Shown: positions 12,421 to 24,190 of the stretch, in pieces
Layout: every line of letters starts with the position of its first letter
Position numbering within the stretch: the stretch's first letter is position 1
From: Prochilodus magdalenae
Taxonomy: Eukaryota > Chordata > Actinopteri > Characiformes > Prochilodontidae
Length of the DNA stretch: 64,000 nucleotides
Assembly: GCA_024036415.1 (NCBI GenBank)
Contig: JAMWET010001193.1
Coordinates: 62,001 to 126,000 of the forward strand
Reading direction: 5' to 3'
Program-made: the position numbers and the translations under genes
Notes under the pieces: model-generated
What the model was told of the DNA's origin: nothing
What the model saw: the letters and a program-made list of their open reading frames with translations, nothing else
Databases searched by the model: none

Positions 12421-13310
12421 TACACTGCCTGTATATACAATTCCTGGCCAAAAAAGGTCACCACCTGGATTTCACTAAGCAAATAGGTAAGAGCCTTCCA
12501 TTAGATAACTACTGCATGGGTGATTATGTTTCAGCTGGCAACAACATATTTAACCCTTTTCAGTGGGAAAATGTCATTTTCGAGGAAGGAATGTGGTCAG
12601 AAAAAAATCTTGATCAAATAAACATTTGGTGAAATCAAACGGTAGAAAAACATCAGTAGAACTCAGGGATATATTTAATAGTGAAAGTAAGAGCATTCCC
12701 ACACACTCAATGCAAAGGCAACTCAAGGGATTGGGGCTAAACACCTGTGTAGCCTTAAGAAAACCGCTTGTGAGGCTAACCGGCAAAACAAATAAAGATT
12801 GGACTCTGGAGCAATGGAAGAAGGTCATGTGGTCTGATGAGTCCACAATTTACACTGTTCCAGATTGATGGGTGTATCAGGGTAAGAGGAGAGCCAGCTG
12901 AAGTGATGCACCCATCATGCCTAGTGGCTACCGTACAAGCCTGGGCGGCAGTGCTATGATCTGTTGTTGCTGCAGTTGGTCGAGTCTGGGTTCAGCAATA
13001 TGTGCACAATAAATGAGGTCAGCTGACCTTAACATACTGAATGACCTGGTTATTCCATCAATAGATTTTTTCTTCCCTGATGGCACAGTCATATTCCAAG
13101 ATGAATAGGATTCATCTGGCTCAAATTGTGAATGTGCTGGAGAAGACTTTGCACAGTGGTCCAAATCTGCATCATCAGTACAAGATCTTGGGGGAAAATT
13201 AATGCAACTCAGAAGCTTGTGGGAATGAAGCCACAGCAAATGCGTGCAGTGATCAAAGATAAATGCGGTCCATATTAGAGTGTGTGACCAGTTTTTGTCC
13301 AGGCAGTGTA
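12421..13310 (+). mobile_element. Tc1/mariner element with decayed transposase
   Basis: Ends are inverted repeats starting TACACTGCCTG, with TA at each outer edge as expected for Tc1 insertion. Inside, a frame at 12626-12868 has Tc1 transposase features: a helix-turn-helix tail (SIPTHSMQRQL), RKPLVRL, and WTLEQWKKVMWSDES, which carries the first catalytic aspartate region. Downstream, further transposase-like fragments lie in other frames (about 13020-13250), so several frameshifts and deletions have killed it. It is shorter than a normal 1.3-1.6 kb Tc1 element. Confidence 0.85.
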
Positions 13311-14774
13311 GTCATATAGGTTAGATGTAACTCAGCTACACACACACACCCATCCTTGTGGACAAAATGTAGAGTGACACAAAGTAGAAGCAATCCCTCT
13401 CATCTCAACTTTCCTCTCTGCTCTCCATTAAGGCAGACACTTAAGAGAGGACTTAAAAAACGAGTGTCTTTTTCAGGTGGTTGGCCTTTGTGGGTGCCAA
13501 GGCAGTAAAGCAGCACATTTAAAACGCACCCAGTCTGCGGATTTGTGCTGGGAGAAGCATTTGATGGCAGCACAAAGCCTCAAGCTCGGCTCTGACAAGC
13601 CAGTCAACTTGCTAGTTACAGTATCTAAACATGCCCAGACCGAGCTCAGCACCATTACTGACACTTAATTGCAGTATCAGTATCAGTAATGGGCATAGCA
13701 ATACCTATGACCGACATCATGTAGCAATTTCTGACGAACACATGTTCTGATGCATGCAGGCATGTTAGTATATAAGTATATAGGCCTATGCTAGTGTATA
13801 GCAATGGAAATGTATGCTATGTTTACTGACTCAATCAGTCAAGATCTGAACCAGGAGGAGCTTTTCCTGTTACTCCTGCAGTGTTTAGCCTGTCTAGCAG
13901 GATAGAGTGGTTTTGGTTCCTCGGTCTCTACATATGGTGTCTACAGTTTTCATTAGTACTGTTTCTGATGAGGCTTAAATCCTGACTGACATTGTTCATG
14001 TATGTGAGTCCTACAGCTTTCCCTAAAATCCTTGAAGAAAGAATTTCAGATAGTTCTCTAATTTGTAAGCTCCCAGGGATCAAGATTGGGCTAAAAGCAG
14101 AGCAGGGGTTTATTACCAATGTAGCAGTAGCTACAGCTAAACTAGAGAAGCCAAGCAAACATACCAGAGGGAGCAGGCAGAATCATGAGACCAAAATGAA
14201 CAATTAGGACCAAGAAATAATAAGAAAAGGTTTTATATACATATGTAGGTTTTGATATACAGCAAAGAGAACAGTTAATTATTGATACAAGAGCTATCAT
14301 AGCAGAGTGCTAGCTGGGTAGCGTGTGCCGCTTGGTTTGCCTTATTGTTTCAATTGTATTCTTGAAGAAATGTATGTAATAATTGCTGCTCTAGGTTAAT
14401 AGTATCTGAAATTCAGCAGTTACCTAGTTCTTAATAACCCTGGAAAGTATGCTATTCATAAAAGTATAGTATTTATTATAGCAGAGATGGTGCTGCAGTA
14501 ATTGCCCTTCTATAGTCTATGTGACTATCCTTGCGGCACAATTTACTAGCTGCCTGATGGTCTGTTTTCAAGCTTGAGTATGATCATTGTACTATGAACT
14601 AAATGTATCTGCTTTATTCTTTAACTTTATTAGTGGAGCCACCTTATTTAAAGTAGAGAAAGTAGTATCTGCTAAGCATTTGGTCAGATTATCTAATTCA
14701 GTTATAGTATAAACATATACATATACTGTATTGTGATTAAGTGAAATTTTAAATGTTTATAGTTTATGATCTGA
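13311..14774. other. Intergenic, nothing recognised
   Basis: AT-rich. Two opposed 63-codon frames at 13473-13668 and one at 13992-14207 have no recognisable domain. Confidence 0.45.
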
Positions 14775-15150
14775 GGCTGCTGTGCTCTGGGGAGAGAGAG
14801 AGACAGACCAGGGTCGAAAACCAGAGATTAAAATAGCCAGTAAACAAAGCCAGGGGGAGATCAAAGAGACTCCAGGAAGGTCTAAACACACAGAGTGAGC
14901 AACGAGGAAGACTATAAACAAAGTGAGGTCGAGAACGACAGAAGCAGGGATCTAGAGAAACGCTCGGTATGCAAACCGGGCGCAGAAATCAGATGCAGGT
15001 GGCCAATCAATATATTGCTGATTTAGAGCGCGGAGATGGAATATGCGCGGGGGTTTTTGGGATAGGGGCAGTGACATCATCAAGGATGGCATTCGGGGAG
15101 ATGGAGTCCGGGAGATCGGAGGCGGTCAGGAAACCCGGAAGCGTGACAGT
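14775..15150. repeat. Probable dispersed repeat (unclassified)
   Basis: A purine-rich block with words such as 'gaaacgctcggtatgcaaac', 'ggtggccaatcaatatattg' and a terminal 'gaagcgtgacagtt' resembles high-copy fish transposon DNA as I recall it. Ends were not defined and no protein is coded. Confidence 0.35.
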
Positions 15151-15790
15151 TTTACACCAAAAGCTCATTGAAATGAAAGCAGCACTCTCCCACTGGGAGT
15201 GGATGCCATCCTTATTTAGAAGACCAGACCAACCCCCCTCAAAAGTGGAGCAATTCACTCCAAAATGCACATTGTTATCGAAATTACACACCTAATATTA
15301 GCCTGGTCATTAGTACCTACGTGAATAGCTGTCCTAGAATATCTACGGCTAGTTAACAACTTCAGGCTCCTTCTAACGTCGGGCACCCAAGCTCATTGTA
15401 TGCAGCTGCTACCGGTGCCCCCAAAAGAAAACTGTTTTCATGTACCTATAACCAGAGCTCTTTCACTGGGCGTCTTGGAGGGTGAGTCATTAAGTGGGGC
15501 AAACCTGTTAGACATGTGAATGGGACAGGAGTGGTACTTGTGTGGGAAAGCCTAAGATTTAGCTTTGTGAATATGCTACTGCATGTCATTCACTCCACTG
15601 TGAGGGCTCTGTGACTACGGAGCTTTTAATTGCAAGCCCTACTTACTAGCCCTACTGTTCTCTAAATTGTGTATGTACCTCTAATTGTACAATCATCTCT
15701 GTCACTTATATACGGAGCCCCTGAATGGACATGGTGTAATTTTTTTTTTTTCCGGTAAAGGAACTTCCTTTTTTTTTTAGGTAAAAATCT
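15151..15790. other. Intergenic, nothing recognised
   Basis: Short chance frames only. Two T-rich tracts just before 15780 precede the 21-bp repeats of the next element. Confidence 0.4.
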
Positions 15791-15930
15791 GGTGCGCACC
15801 AAATACTATCAGGTGAGCACCCGATACTATGTGGTGAGCACCCGATACTATGTGGTGAACACCCGATACTAATTGGTGCACACCAGAGACTATCAAGTGA
15901 GCACCAGATACCATCAGATGAGCACTATGT
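15791..15930. repeat. 21-bp tandem repeats, candidate subterminal repeats of a transposon
   Basis: Between six and seven imperfect units of a 21-mer like ggtgagcacccgatactatgt. Each unit starts with GGTGNNCACC or a near form, a short inverted repeat (perfectly palindromic in the first unit, ggtgcgcacc). The array lies 40 bp before an integrase-core transposase fossil, as transposase-binding subterminal repeats would. Confidence 0.65.
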
Positions 15931-15970
15931 TACACTCGTGTGCGCCATGTTGCAGTTATGCTCTAGCTGA

Positions 15971-16585
15971 ATGGATATTGCCGAGTTTATTGAAGTGTAC
16001 TTTCCGCAAGGCTCAAAAATAAAGACAAAACATTTATTCTTGCCAGTCGTCATGGATACATTATCACTGAGAGACATTTAAAACGTATTTTAAAGACTAA
16101 GGGTCTATTTCGTCGAAAGAACTACAGCAACATAGACAACATTATTGTGTTCATTCAGCAACAATTGCGCAGTTCAGGACTGCTCCATGGTTACAGGTAG
16201 TTGCATGTCAAATGTCAAGAAAATGGATTGCATGTGAAGAGGGAAGACGTTCGGCTAATCCTAAAGGCCCTGGATCCAAGAGGAGTTCAGCTCAGAAACA
16301 CCCGGAGACTCCATCATCGTAACTATTTTTGCAACAGGACCAAACTACATTTGGCATTTTGATTCATATGACAAATTAAAGCCCTTTGGTATTTGTATCA
16401 ATGGGTGCATTGATGGATTTTCTAGAAATATCATTTGGTTGAATGCATTCACTACCAGCAGCAATCCAAAAATTGTGGGAGGCTACTACATGGAAGTCGT
16501 AGAGAGACTCGGAGGTTGTCCTAGAATAGCTAGAGAAGATCGGGTTTCTGACAATGCTCTGCTTATGGTTCAATTATTCTCCTAA
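15971..16585 (+). pseudogene. Integrase-core (DDE-type) transposase fossil
   Basis: Joining three frames by eye gives a protein of a multicopy fish family. It runs from an N-terminal stretch with RHLKRILKTKGLFRRKNYSN, through a second with LHVKREDVRLILKALDPRG, to the catalytic core with NYIWHFDSYDKLKPFGICIN, GCIDGFSRNIIWLNAF and VVERLGGCPRIARED. The DSYDKLKP and IDGFSR words mark the start of an rve/DDE-like core; the second aspartate and glutamate part is missing. Frame changes near 16040 and 16330 and an in-frame stop near 16199 disable it. I know the family as an uncharacterised 'integrase catalytic domain' protein of fish; its superfamily name is uncertain. Confidence 0.75.
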
Positions 16586-16739
16586 ATAAGGTCATAAAGA
16601 CGTTATTCCTAATGTACTTTTCTTTTGCAATATTACTTACATACATAATTAAACTGCTTATCAGTTATTACAGTGTATTATGAGTCAAAAGTACCACAGA
16701 GCCCAACTGACATCATCCATCAACCATATGTTTACTGGA

Positions 16740-16925
16740 TGTGTAAGGGTCCGGCTGTACTCCCGGCAGCCAGCAGAGGGCGGCCGCGGCGGCGCCGTTC
16801 TGGCGGAACTACAGCCCGGAACTCCAAACCCCAGAATGCCCCGGGCTGATCAAACCAACGAGCGGCACCTGAGGCGGCAGAGGCTCACTCCAAAGGTCTG
16901 GGGTTTGATCCCCGCCTAAACCAGA
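16740..16925 (+). repeat. GC-rich SINE-like repeat with tRNA-like B box
   Basis: A local GC-rich island with 'cagccagcagagggcggccg' is followed by tRNA-like sequence (ctcactccaaaggtctgggg then tttgatccccgcc), the latter close to a B box with flanking stem. The first part resembles 28925-29010 ('cagccagcagggggcg'). Probably a tRNA-derived SINE fragment. Confidence 0.4.
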
Positions 16926-17079
16926 ATTCCAAAACACGTTCCCAAAACACTTCACACATATTTTCACGTGCATCCACATCCAGGAAGTCCGTTTGCTTGC
17001 AATTTAACATTTACATCGCCGCAAACGGATTCCTGCCCTGCGCTTGGGTCCCCCCCCCCCAAACCGCGCAGTGACAGGA

Positions 17080-17210
17080 TGTTTGTCTTTTCTGTATTTG
17101 TGCGAGAGACTTCCCAGCAGACAAAGGGAAAGATTTTGTTAAATGCTGGGAAATCATGTGTCTTTCCTGCAGGACCACATTCCTTTCAAATAATCATATA
17201 CCAAGAACAA
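17080..17210 (+). repeat. Dispersed repeat, copy B (related to 6470-6600)
   Basis: Same ordered words as copy A, diverged and with indels. The 60 bases before it include a nine-base C run (about 17050). Confidence 0.55.
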
Positions 17211-18721
17211 TCTCTTGCACAAAAGAACACAGCTTTGATGCGGCCACCATACTCCCCCAAGCCATAATGCTCTGAAGCCTGTTTTGTTCCTAACAATGTT
17301 CTTTTCATTTAAGAAAAGCTTTCACTTCTTTGTCCTTTTTGTGCCATCGAGACATGACCTTTAATGCATGTAATGTTTCTTGCAATGGCACCCCTTTAAA
17401 CTAATCTGTAAACTACTGCATTTTCAGGCATATTCAGGATACAGTATTTTACATTCAATTAAATAATAAACAGATTTTTTCACCAACCAGAATCAGTTTA
17501 CTTGAGTTATATTACAGGGTCCTTCTGCTGACACTGGAGTTCTGAAGTCAGATGCTGCTGGGGACTCCAACAGATCTCCAAATAGGCAATAAAAGTGTTT
17601 TTGCACAAAGGAATATTAACATAATATATAATTAATAACAAAATTAAAGTTGAATGTAAAAAGCCCCATTTTTAAAATTATTTCCTATTTATTTATTACT
17701 CCAATGCTAATTTAACATTCCTGTTGTATATAATAAAGGACTCCAGGGGCATCAGAATATAAGAGGCAGCTGTATTGCATTTTTGGGTAGACCTGTGAAA
17801 AAGTAGGAAGGCCAGCTCCTTTGTGGTACATCTTCAGGACGGGATTGGGAACACTTGGCTTACACGGTCACCAATTAAGTAAAAACAGGTCCAGATCATC
17901 ATACGAGTTTTTACGCGACCATGCCCTGGGGAACTTGTTGTCTTTACTCCTCAATAAGGAAGATGTAAGCTGGATGGTGACTAACTTTTGATAATGCGGT
18001 TAGTACACTGACTACATGGACGCCTCAGAGAAGAGAAGAAAGTGAGAGCTTGGTGATTTTGGGGTCGGTATTTTTGGTTCCCTGAAGATTACCAGTGTGA
18101 TTTGGGGCTTGCAGAAAATGAAGGTCTTACTTGACCTGTGGAGTTTGGCTTTGTCATGGTCAGGTTTTTAAGTTGCAAAGCATTCTCCTGAGATTTTTAT
18201 TAATGATGTAATCAGCAATTAGTCGACAGCCACATCAGCCATTAGTAAACACTGATTACTGCTGACATCAAACAGCCCAAACATAGGCTATTTTACAATA
18301 CATGCTGCACCATAGCTTTAGAAGTGCTGGTGAGCCCACCTGTCATCCAGTACGTCGATTGTTTTGCCCTTGCTTTTTAAACTGCCACTGCTCTAGAGAA
18401 GATTCACTGTTTACTAGAAGTTGTATAGATTACGGTCATGTTTTCTGTGAGCTAAACTGCTCCTGACAGGTTTTCCATAGGTGTCCATTTTTCATATTAT
18501 TATATAACATTTTGTTGCTTTAAGTTGTCTAGGTTAGTTGTTTACTTACTTTAGTTGTTTAGTTACTGTATATGGAACTCTTGCACAGGCCCTTTTTTAT
18601 GTTTTTTACCCCATAATATGATGAATTTAAATAAACAGCATTTGTGCTTTGCAAGTTGTACCTATTTGAGTGTGTAATGTGTGTAATAAATATTAATATG
18701 TATAACATATGTAAACACGTG
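17211..18721. other. Intergenic, nothing recognised
   Basis: AT-rich; no domain-bearing open frame, RNA gene or transposon end was recognised. Confidence 0.45.
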
Positions 18722-18770
18722 TATCTTTGGGATTTCTCCTAGATCTTTTGTGCTATCTAGATTGCATCGA
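18722..18770 (+). pseudogene. Relic of the WxxW gene's signal-peptide exon
   Basis: About 49 bases align with the acceptor and exon 2 of the WxxW gene (8482-8530) at roughly 38 of 49 positions, including the intron end 'ctagatctttt' and the coding part 'attgcatc'. In the same frame the copy reads IFCAI followed by a stop, so it is dead. No matching exon 3-7 was found nearby. It suggests an old tandem duplicate of the gene. Confidence 0.55.
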
Positions 18771-19470
18771 TTGAAAATAAGATTACTTTATTAAAATGTA
18801 TCTGTTTGATTTTAGCATTTCTCTGAATGTATTGATTTTATACTAATTTTAGTACTTAACACTGTTTATTTATTTATTTATATAATGTATAGAGGATCAT
18901 CTACAGGTACTTATCAATAGAATTATGGTACTGGTTAGATTTAAGATGAGGTTTGAGTTTTGTGTTATAGTTAAGGTTAGAATTAGGTTTAAGTTTAGGG
19001 TTAATCCATCACACCTAATTACTTGAAGATCAGTTGCACCTAAGTGTCTTTTATTTGCTGATTTTTCATCACTATAGATGTTTTCTGAACACTAGATGGT
19101 AGTAGTAGACCAGTGTGTGGCCCTGTACTTACTATATCACCTTTCTTTTCAGCAAACAAGGTTTCCATTTAGAACCATATGTAGAATAATTTTATGTTTA
19201 AATGATTTTTTACATGGTGAGCTGGCTGTTCAGATGGAGATGGAAAAGGAGTTACATATTTTAACCCTTTTGAAAATATAGAACAATATTGTCATTGTCA
19301 GAAGAACTGTCTGGCAACTTTGGCCCCACTGTGGCTATAACCAAATATGTTGTGGATTAGTACACACATTGATTTTTTTTTACATCAATTTACACACTAA
19401 ACACCATCAACTAGAACTAACTCCACACAAATCATCCCAGAAGGTTTCTCTTACACAGGACGTGGGGACA
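18771..19470. other. Intergenic, nothing recognised
   Basis: Contains a degenerate (gtt)agggtt stretch near 18960-19003, reminiscent of but not matching telomere repeats. Confidence 0.4.
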
Positions 19471-19833
19471 GCTTGCAATATTTTAAATAAGACACGGGGA
19501 CGGGTTGCAAATGCAAGTCTTTTAATAACACAGGAGCGAAACAAAACCAACAAAACTAAACAACCAAAAAACAACAGATATGGGGCTACTTACATGTAGA
19601 CAAAATCAACCAACAACAAGACAAAGGACCGGCAGGTAGACAAAACACCCAACAAGAGCGAAGGGCTCGACATGGCGTATAACACAACTAGGGCTGACGA
19701 GAGACACCTAAGAGGGGCGGAGCTAGAAACAAGGGACCAGACTAGAGGGCGGAGATAGGAGGAGCGCAGGACCAAAACACACACAAGCACATGGACATGA
19801 CAGGACACGGCCGGGTGGGACAGTTTCACTGTC
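19471..19833. repeat. Probable dispersed repeat (unclassified)
   Basis: A/C-rich block with 'gacacggggacgggttgcaa' at the left and 'ggccgggtgggacagtttca' at the right. The composition and wording resemble high-copy fish repeats, and it contrasts with the AT-rich flanks. No coding capacity. Confidence 0.35.
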
Positions 19834-20076
19834 ATGGCCCTTAACAAGAGCTTAAGGCACCCTCATTTCAAGGTTTCCCACTACAAAATTAGCTGTATAT
19901 TCAGCACCCTCATGCTTTATTCACTTCTGACAATCTTCCTTCTAACTGAGACTGGACTACAGCCTTATGAAAATGTTAGGGACCAGAGACACAGTCATGT
20001 GATAAACTATGAGCAAGTTGTATTTGATTATGACAATGGAACCACTGACAATTGCCCTTTCAGTAAATGTAATTAA
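19834..20076 (+). CDS. Doubtful ORF, 80 codons, possible signal anchor
   Basis: The frame starts at an ATG directly after the repeat above and ends at a TAA. Residues 20-38 are hydrophobic (ISCIFSTLMLYSLLTIFLL), which would fit a signal anchor followed by a short polar part with one N-glycosylation site (NGT) and two cysteines. I recognise no family, and see no splice structure. It may be the first exon of an unfinished or dead gene, or chance. Confidence 0.2.
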   Translation: MALNKSLRHPHFKVSHYKISCIFSTLMLYSLLTIFLLTETGLQPYENVRDQRHSHVINYEQVVFDYDNGTTDNCPFSKCN

Positions 20077-21099
20077 TGATTTAGCTGTCTTTAAAATGTA
20101 ACAGTTTTTTTCACTGGAGTACAGATGGCTTATTATTTAATTTAACTAGTTCCACCACGGGTATCTGAGATTATGGTGAGCATGTTCAGTTAATGTGCTT
20201 AACACGCACATGCATCTGAAAAAAATGATTTCTTTTTGGCTTTAGAAATGGGCAATCTTTCAGTCTGTCAGATTTTTTCTGGGTAATGCCAGAAAGCAAC
20301 GATTGCTCAACACTATCTGGAAGGCTAAAGGAAATAAGGCATTGCCTGGGTGTAGCCTGTCAAAGAACAGAATGTGGCGATAAATTTACAGATTTTTGAG
20401 TTGGACATCATCGAGGCCTTATTAGCAAATGAATGTTACTTTAGAAAGACACAAAAATGGCACTGTGAACATAAAAAGGCAAAGCAACAGGAGTTCAAGC
20501 ACCCACAGCGTGCCCGTACTCTCTCAGTGGAAAGGCAACCCAATAAAACCCCATCTGGTTGCATCACTTTCCAGTGTTGAAGTATGTTGGCAATTAGGAA
20601 CTGTGTTAAAGATCACTGTGACCATCATGTTTTCTGTCCAAATCAAAGCAGTAAACTAGGTTCAGAGCTGATACAGTGAAATGCAGGCAGCCTCCACCAA
20701 TCCCCACAGGATTCAAAACACACAGAAGTCATAGCAACAGAGGTTTTTTGGGGAGAAATATTTCAATAAGTTCACTCCGGGGTGAACTGGCAGTAGTTAG
20801 GCCTTGAGTTTATATTATACTTCCTTTAGACATTCCAAACATAGGCTCATGCAATCCTCCAAAAGCAACAATAACTCCCTCTGCAACTGCATGCATCAAC
20901 CAAATATTAAATATTATCTTCTTTTGAAAGGCCAAATACCTGACCTCTAGCACATGTTTGCAGTTAGTTATCAACTGACATAGACCAAGTAAAGACTCAG
21001 TGCTTAGATTTTTAATGTGAATTACTGGTGCTCTTATTTTGAACAATGAAGTGAATAATAAAATAATACTTTTACAGAAGATATATATATATTAAGATA
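20077..21099. other. Intergenic, nothing recognised
   Basis: No recognisable coding, RNA or transposon signal. Confidence 0.4.
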
Positions 21100-21640
21100 C
21101 ATATAGCCTCTACAATTATTGACACCCCTCATTAAGATGTGTTCTTGGGCTTCTAATAAATTTGGCATTTATAAAATAATATCAGACAAAAATGCAAAAA
21201 AAAAAAAAAAAAACAGAAAAATCCAACCTTTAATTCAAGTACATTTATTTAGTGTGAAAATAACATTAAGAAATATTTTTTTTTACATGAAATCATCTGT
21301 GCCACAATTATTGGCACCCCTGCAATACTTTGTACAACCCCCTTTTACCAACAAGACAGGTTTTAATCTTCTCCTATAACAGAATACAAAGAGAGGGTTC
21401 TTCGACCATTCCTCTTTGCACAGTCTCTCTAAATTGTCCAGAGCACTGGGTCCTCTACTATGCACTCTTCTTTTCAGCTCACCCCTCAAGCTTTCAATTG
21501 GGTTGAGGACTGGGGATTGAGATGGCCATGGAAAGAGCCTGATTTTGTGTCTGGTAAACCATTTATGTGTAGATTTGGCTACAGGTTTAGGGTCATTATC
21601 TTGCTAAAAGAACCAGTAATTACCCATCTTAAGCTTTCAG
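21100..21640 (-). mobile_element. Tc1-like element, 3' part with transposase C-terminus
   Basis: Read on the minus strand, 21283-21630 gives the C-terminal part of a Tc1 transposase: DPKPVAKSTHKWF, then PWPSQSPVLNPIESL (the PW..QSPDLNPIE motif around the second aspartate), GELKRRV, EEW, YRRRLKPVLLVKGGCTKY. The other end reaches 'ctctacaattattgacaccc' near 21110. The N-terminal half is missing beyond about 21640, so the copy is truncated. A run of A residues at 21196-21213 interrupts the 3' side. Confidence 0.8.
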
Positions 21641-21726
21641 GCAATGTAATCGATTATAATCAAAATTAAAAAGCTCATTTACCCATAACATTGTCATATA
21701 AATACAAATATACATAGTCCAAAAAA

Positions 21727-21729
<3 letters not shown>

Positions 21730-21795
<66 letters not shown>
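21730..21795. repeat. (TA)n microsatellite, about 33 units
   Basis: Uninterrupted TA run, able to form a hairpin. Confidence 0.95.
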
Positions 21796-21796
<1 letters not shown>

Positions 21797-23037
21797 CAAC
21801 AAACACAATAAAGTTGACAGGAATAAAACTTTTGATTTGCCATCATGAGACATGCTAATAATTAAAATGGTTTGTTGTCACGTGTCACATGTAGAGGTGT
21901 AACGAAGCAAAATTCTAACAATGGTCACTGATGCACTTTCTTTCTAAGACTTTTTAAAATGATTACCATATATGTTATCTTTAGCATACGTGAGCCAAGC
22001 TGTATAAAACTTTAGACAGCAACTGAAAGTAACTTGACTGGGTGGTTTCTATTGTGCAGACTAGGTACTGTGCTGTTGACTGTTAACTTCAAATTAGAGT
22101 AAATTAAACTCAACCTTAAATTCTATCATTGTATGTGGTGTTCTTCATATATCTTTTATATCTTTTTTTAGACTAGATATGGCCACTTTGTGGACCACTT
22201 ATGTTTGGCGAGAACGATTTATTCTAAGAAAGCACCTGAGCCTCATTCAAATTCGGGATTTCTTCTTTTTGTGTGCAGGTTCCTCTATCAAACAAAGAGA
22301 CTGAGATTTCATTGCACAGTGAAGACAAATCAGTGTAGTATCTTATTTCCATCTCCGCTGAACCTGGGTGGGGACAACCAAAATATTTCCTCATAAGTAC
22401 ACTTGGCATAATTTACAAGCTTATAATGATGTTCACAGGAAATAGTGACCTTAAAGTCAAGTGCCATGTGTACAACTTTAAACAACATCCAGAAAAAAAA
22501 CACCTAAAGCAAAATGTCATATTCTTTATACACAGGAATTGACTAATACAATCTACATTTTTAGTTTAGTTTAAAAAAAAAAAAAGAATCACTGTCAAAC
22601 GAGACTCTCAGATCCAAAAACACTTACCTATCTAACCCTAGTTAGACCTCACAGCTCTTGCATTAACACAGCAGTATGCCTTTGGAAGTAACATTTACAA
22701 ACAGGCCCCCTTAAATATACCCTTGAGGTGAGATAAAACCATTTTAATTGCAAAATCCATCATGACTATTCTAGATACAGTTATTTGGTTAGCCATAAAT
22801 ACTAAAGCTAGCCGGCTGCTATCAAATTATAGATTGCTAACTAACTGGCTAGTAAGCTAGCTGGCACACACCAGCTAGTTATCCGTAAACATACCTCAAG
22901 AGTTTTTGGGATGTGTGATGAGACAGATTTGTCGGTTTGAGGCTGTCATTGTTCCTGCAGGTGAATGCTTTTTAAATGTATATAAGGATAAATGTATATA
23001 TACAATAATAGTTGCTCCCAGAAGGAAGTGTCAGATT
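21796..23037. other. Intergenic, nothing recognised
   Basis: Includes a 68-codon plus-strand frame at 22190-22396 with no recognisable domain and an A-run near 22573-22585. Confidence 0.4.
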
Positions 23038-23215
23038 GCAATGCTATTCAACCAGAAGGTAAAGGTTACCAGGAACAACAAATGATAATAAATTGAGACT
23101 GATATGGGCAATATTTATTGATACAGTAGTAGTGCTTCTCAGCATCGAGCTGACTTGGCATGAAGTTGTGGAGGTTCCTAATGGTGCTCTACAGGACAAT
23201 CTTGTATAGTTATTT
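23038..23215 (+). repeat. Dispersed repeat, inverted relative to 58330-58560
   Basis: Words 'aaattgagactgatatgggc', 'aatatttattgatac' and 'ttcctaatggtg' occur in the same order in the reverse complement of 58330-58560 (aaatttagactgatatgggc, aatgtttatttagttac, tgcctaatggtg). Two copies of one unidentified repeat 35 kb apart in opposite orientation. Confidence 0.6.
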
Positions 23216-23929
23216 AGGTACAATCAAATGGCCTGTCCTCGCTTATGTCACATACACGGTTTAGTGTGAAACTTGAGTCATTTGCCTATCTCATGATACC
23301 AATGCTACCCACCAAGATTCATTCCCTTTGGCAATTTTATACAAATAAAATCATTTTAATTATGCATTCTAATTTACAGGTGTAGATCTTAATAGACAGA
23401 AATGCTTTTTAATTAGTCAACTGGTTGGGTAAGATCATTTTCAGATCTTTTTTTTTTTTGTATGTTTGGCCTGTTGGTTTGCCCAGAGCAGGGAAGAAGA
23501 CTGATGTTAAGTTATAGGTTTATTCATCTGCACTATATGACACTTTACTGTATATCCTGTACACCTGCACTCTGGGCCCTCTAGACACTTTACTAAACAC
23601 ATGCACATGTTTACTCAGATACCTGCGCACATTGTACATTTTTTTTATTCTTGCCCCATTGTAATAAGTAAGATATATTGGTCTATAACTCACAGTATTA
23701 TTTATAGTAAATAATAAAAAAATATTTATTTTCCCAAAGTTTTAGATTTTTGACTGCCAACTACTATGTCTGGCTTTTTGTCTTCAGTATAAACACATAT
23801 GTCAGTGTGTATGATCAGATTTTTCTTGAGGACTTTTAATCAACAAGATTTTTCTGAGAGCTATGTAAGCACTTGACATGTGCTGAGACACTGGAGTAAA
23901 AGAAACACACATACATGTGTAGGATTAGG
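23216..23929. other. Intergenic, nothing recognised
   Basis: AT-rich with a T run near 23447-23459; lies beyond the 3' end of the minus-strand GIMAP gene. Confidence 0.4.
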
Positions 23930-23935
23930 TTTATT
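23930..23935 (-). promoter_or_regulatory. Candidate polyadenylation signal of the minus-strand GIMAP
   Basis: AATAAA on the minus strand, about 255 bp after the stop codon of the GIMAP at 24191-25085. Chance occurrence is possible in this AT-rich DNA. Confidence 0.35.
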
Positions 23936-24190
23936 AAAAGTTTTCAATAAGTTTTAACAACATTTATAAAAAACATAAAATCCATATCAAATTATCAGGT
24001 TGTTCCATGTGTACAGAGGTATGTGTATTGGCTAGTCCACTAACACGTTTGTTACTGTTTTTCTACATGAACATGCCATTATTGAAAAGGAAAGTTACAA
24101 ATGATGTAAAAGACATAAGAGACATACACAGAATGTATAGCAACTTATGTTCTCTTCATTTTCTGGAGATAAGAATAGTATTCATTTCTT

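Noticed and set aside
18960..19003. Second telomere-like tract
   Set aside because: Only degenerate gtt/agg words; not a regular TTAGGG array.
22190..22396. Possible exon of a GIMAP or WxxW paralogue
   Set aside because: Translation in all frames shows neither P-loop nor WxxW motifs; a T-rich acceptor-like tract alone is not enough.
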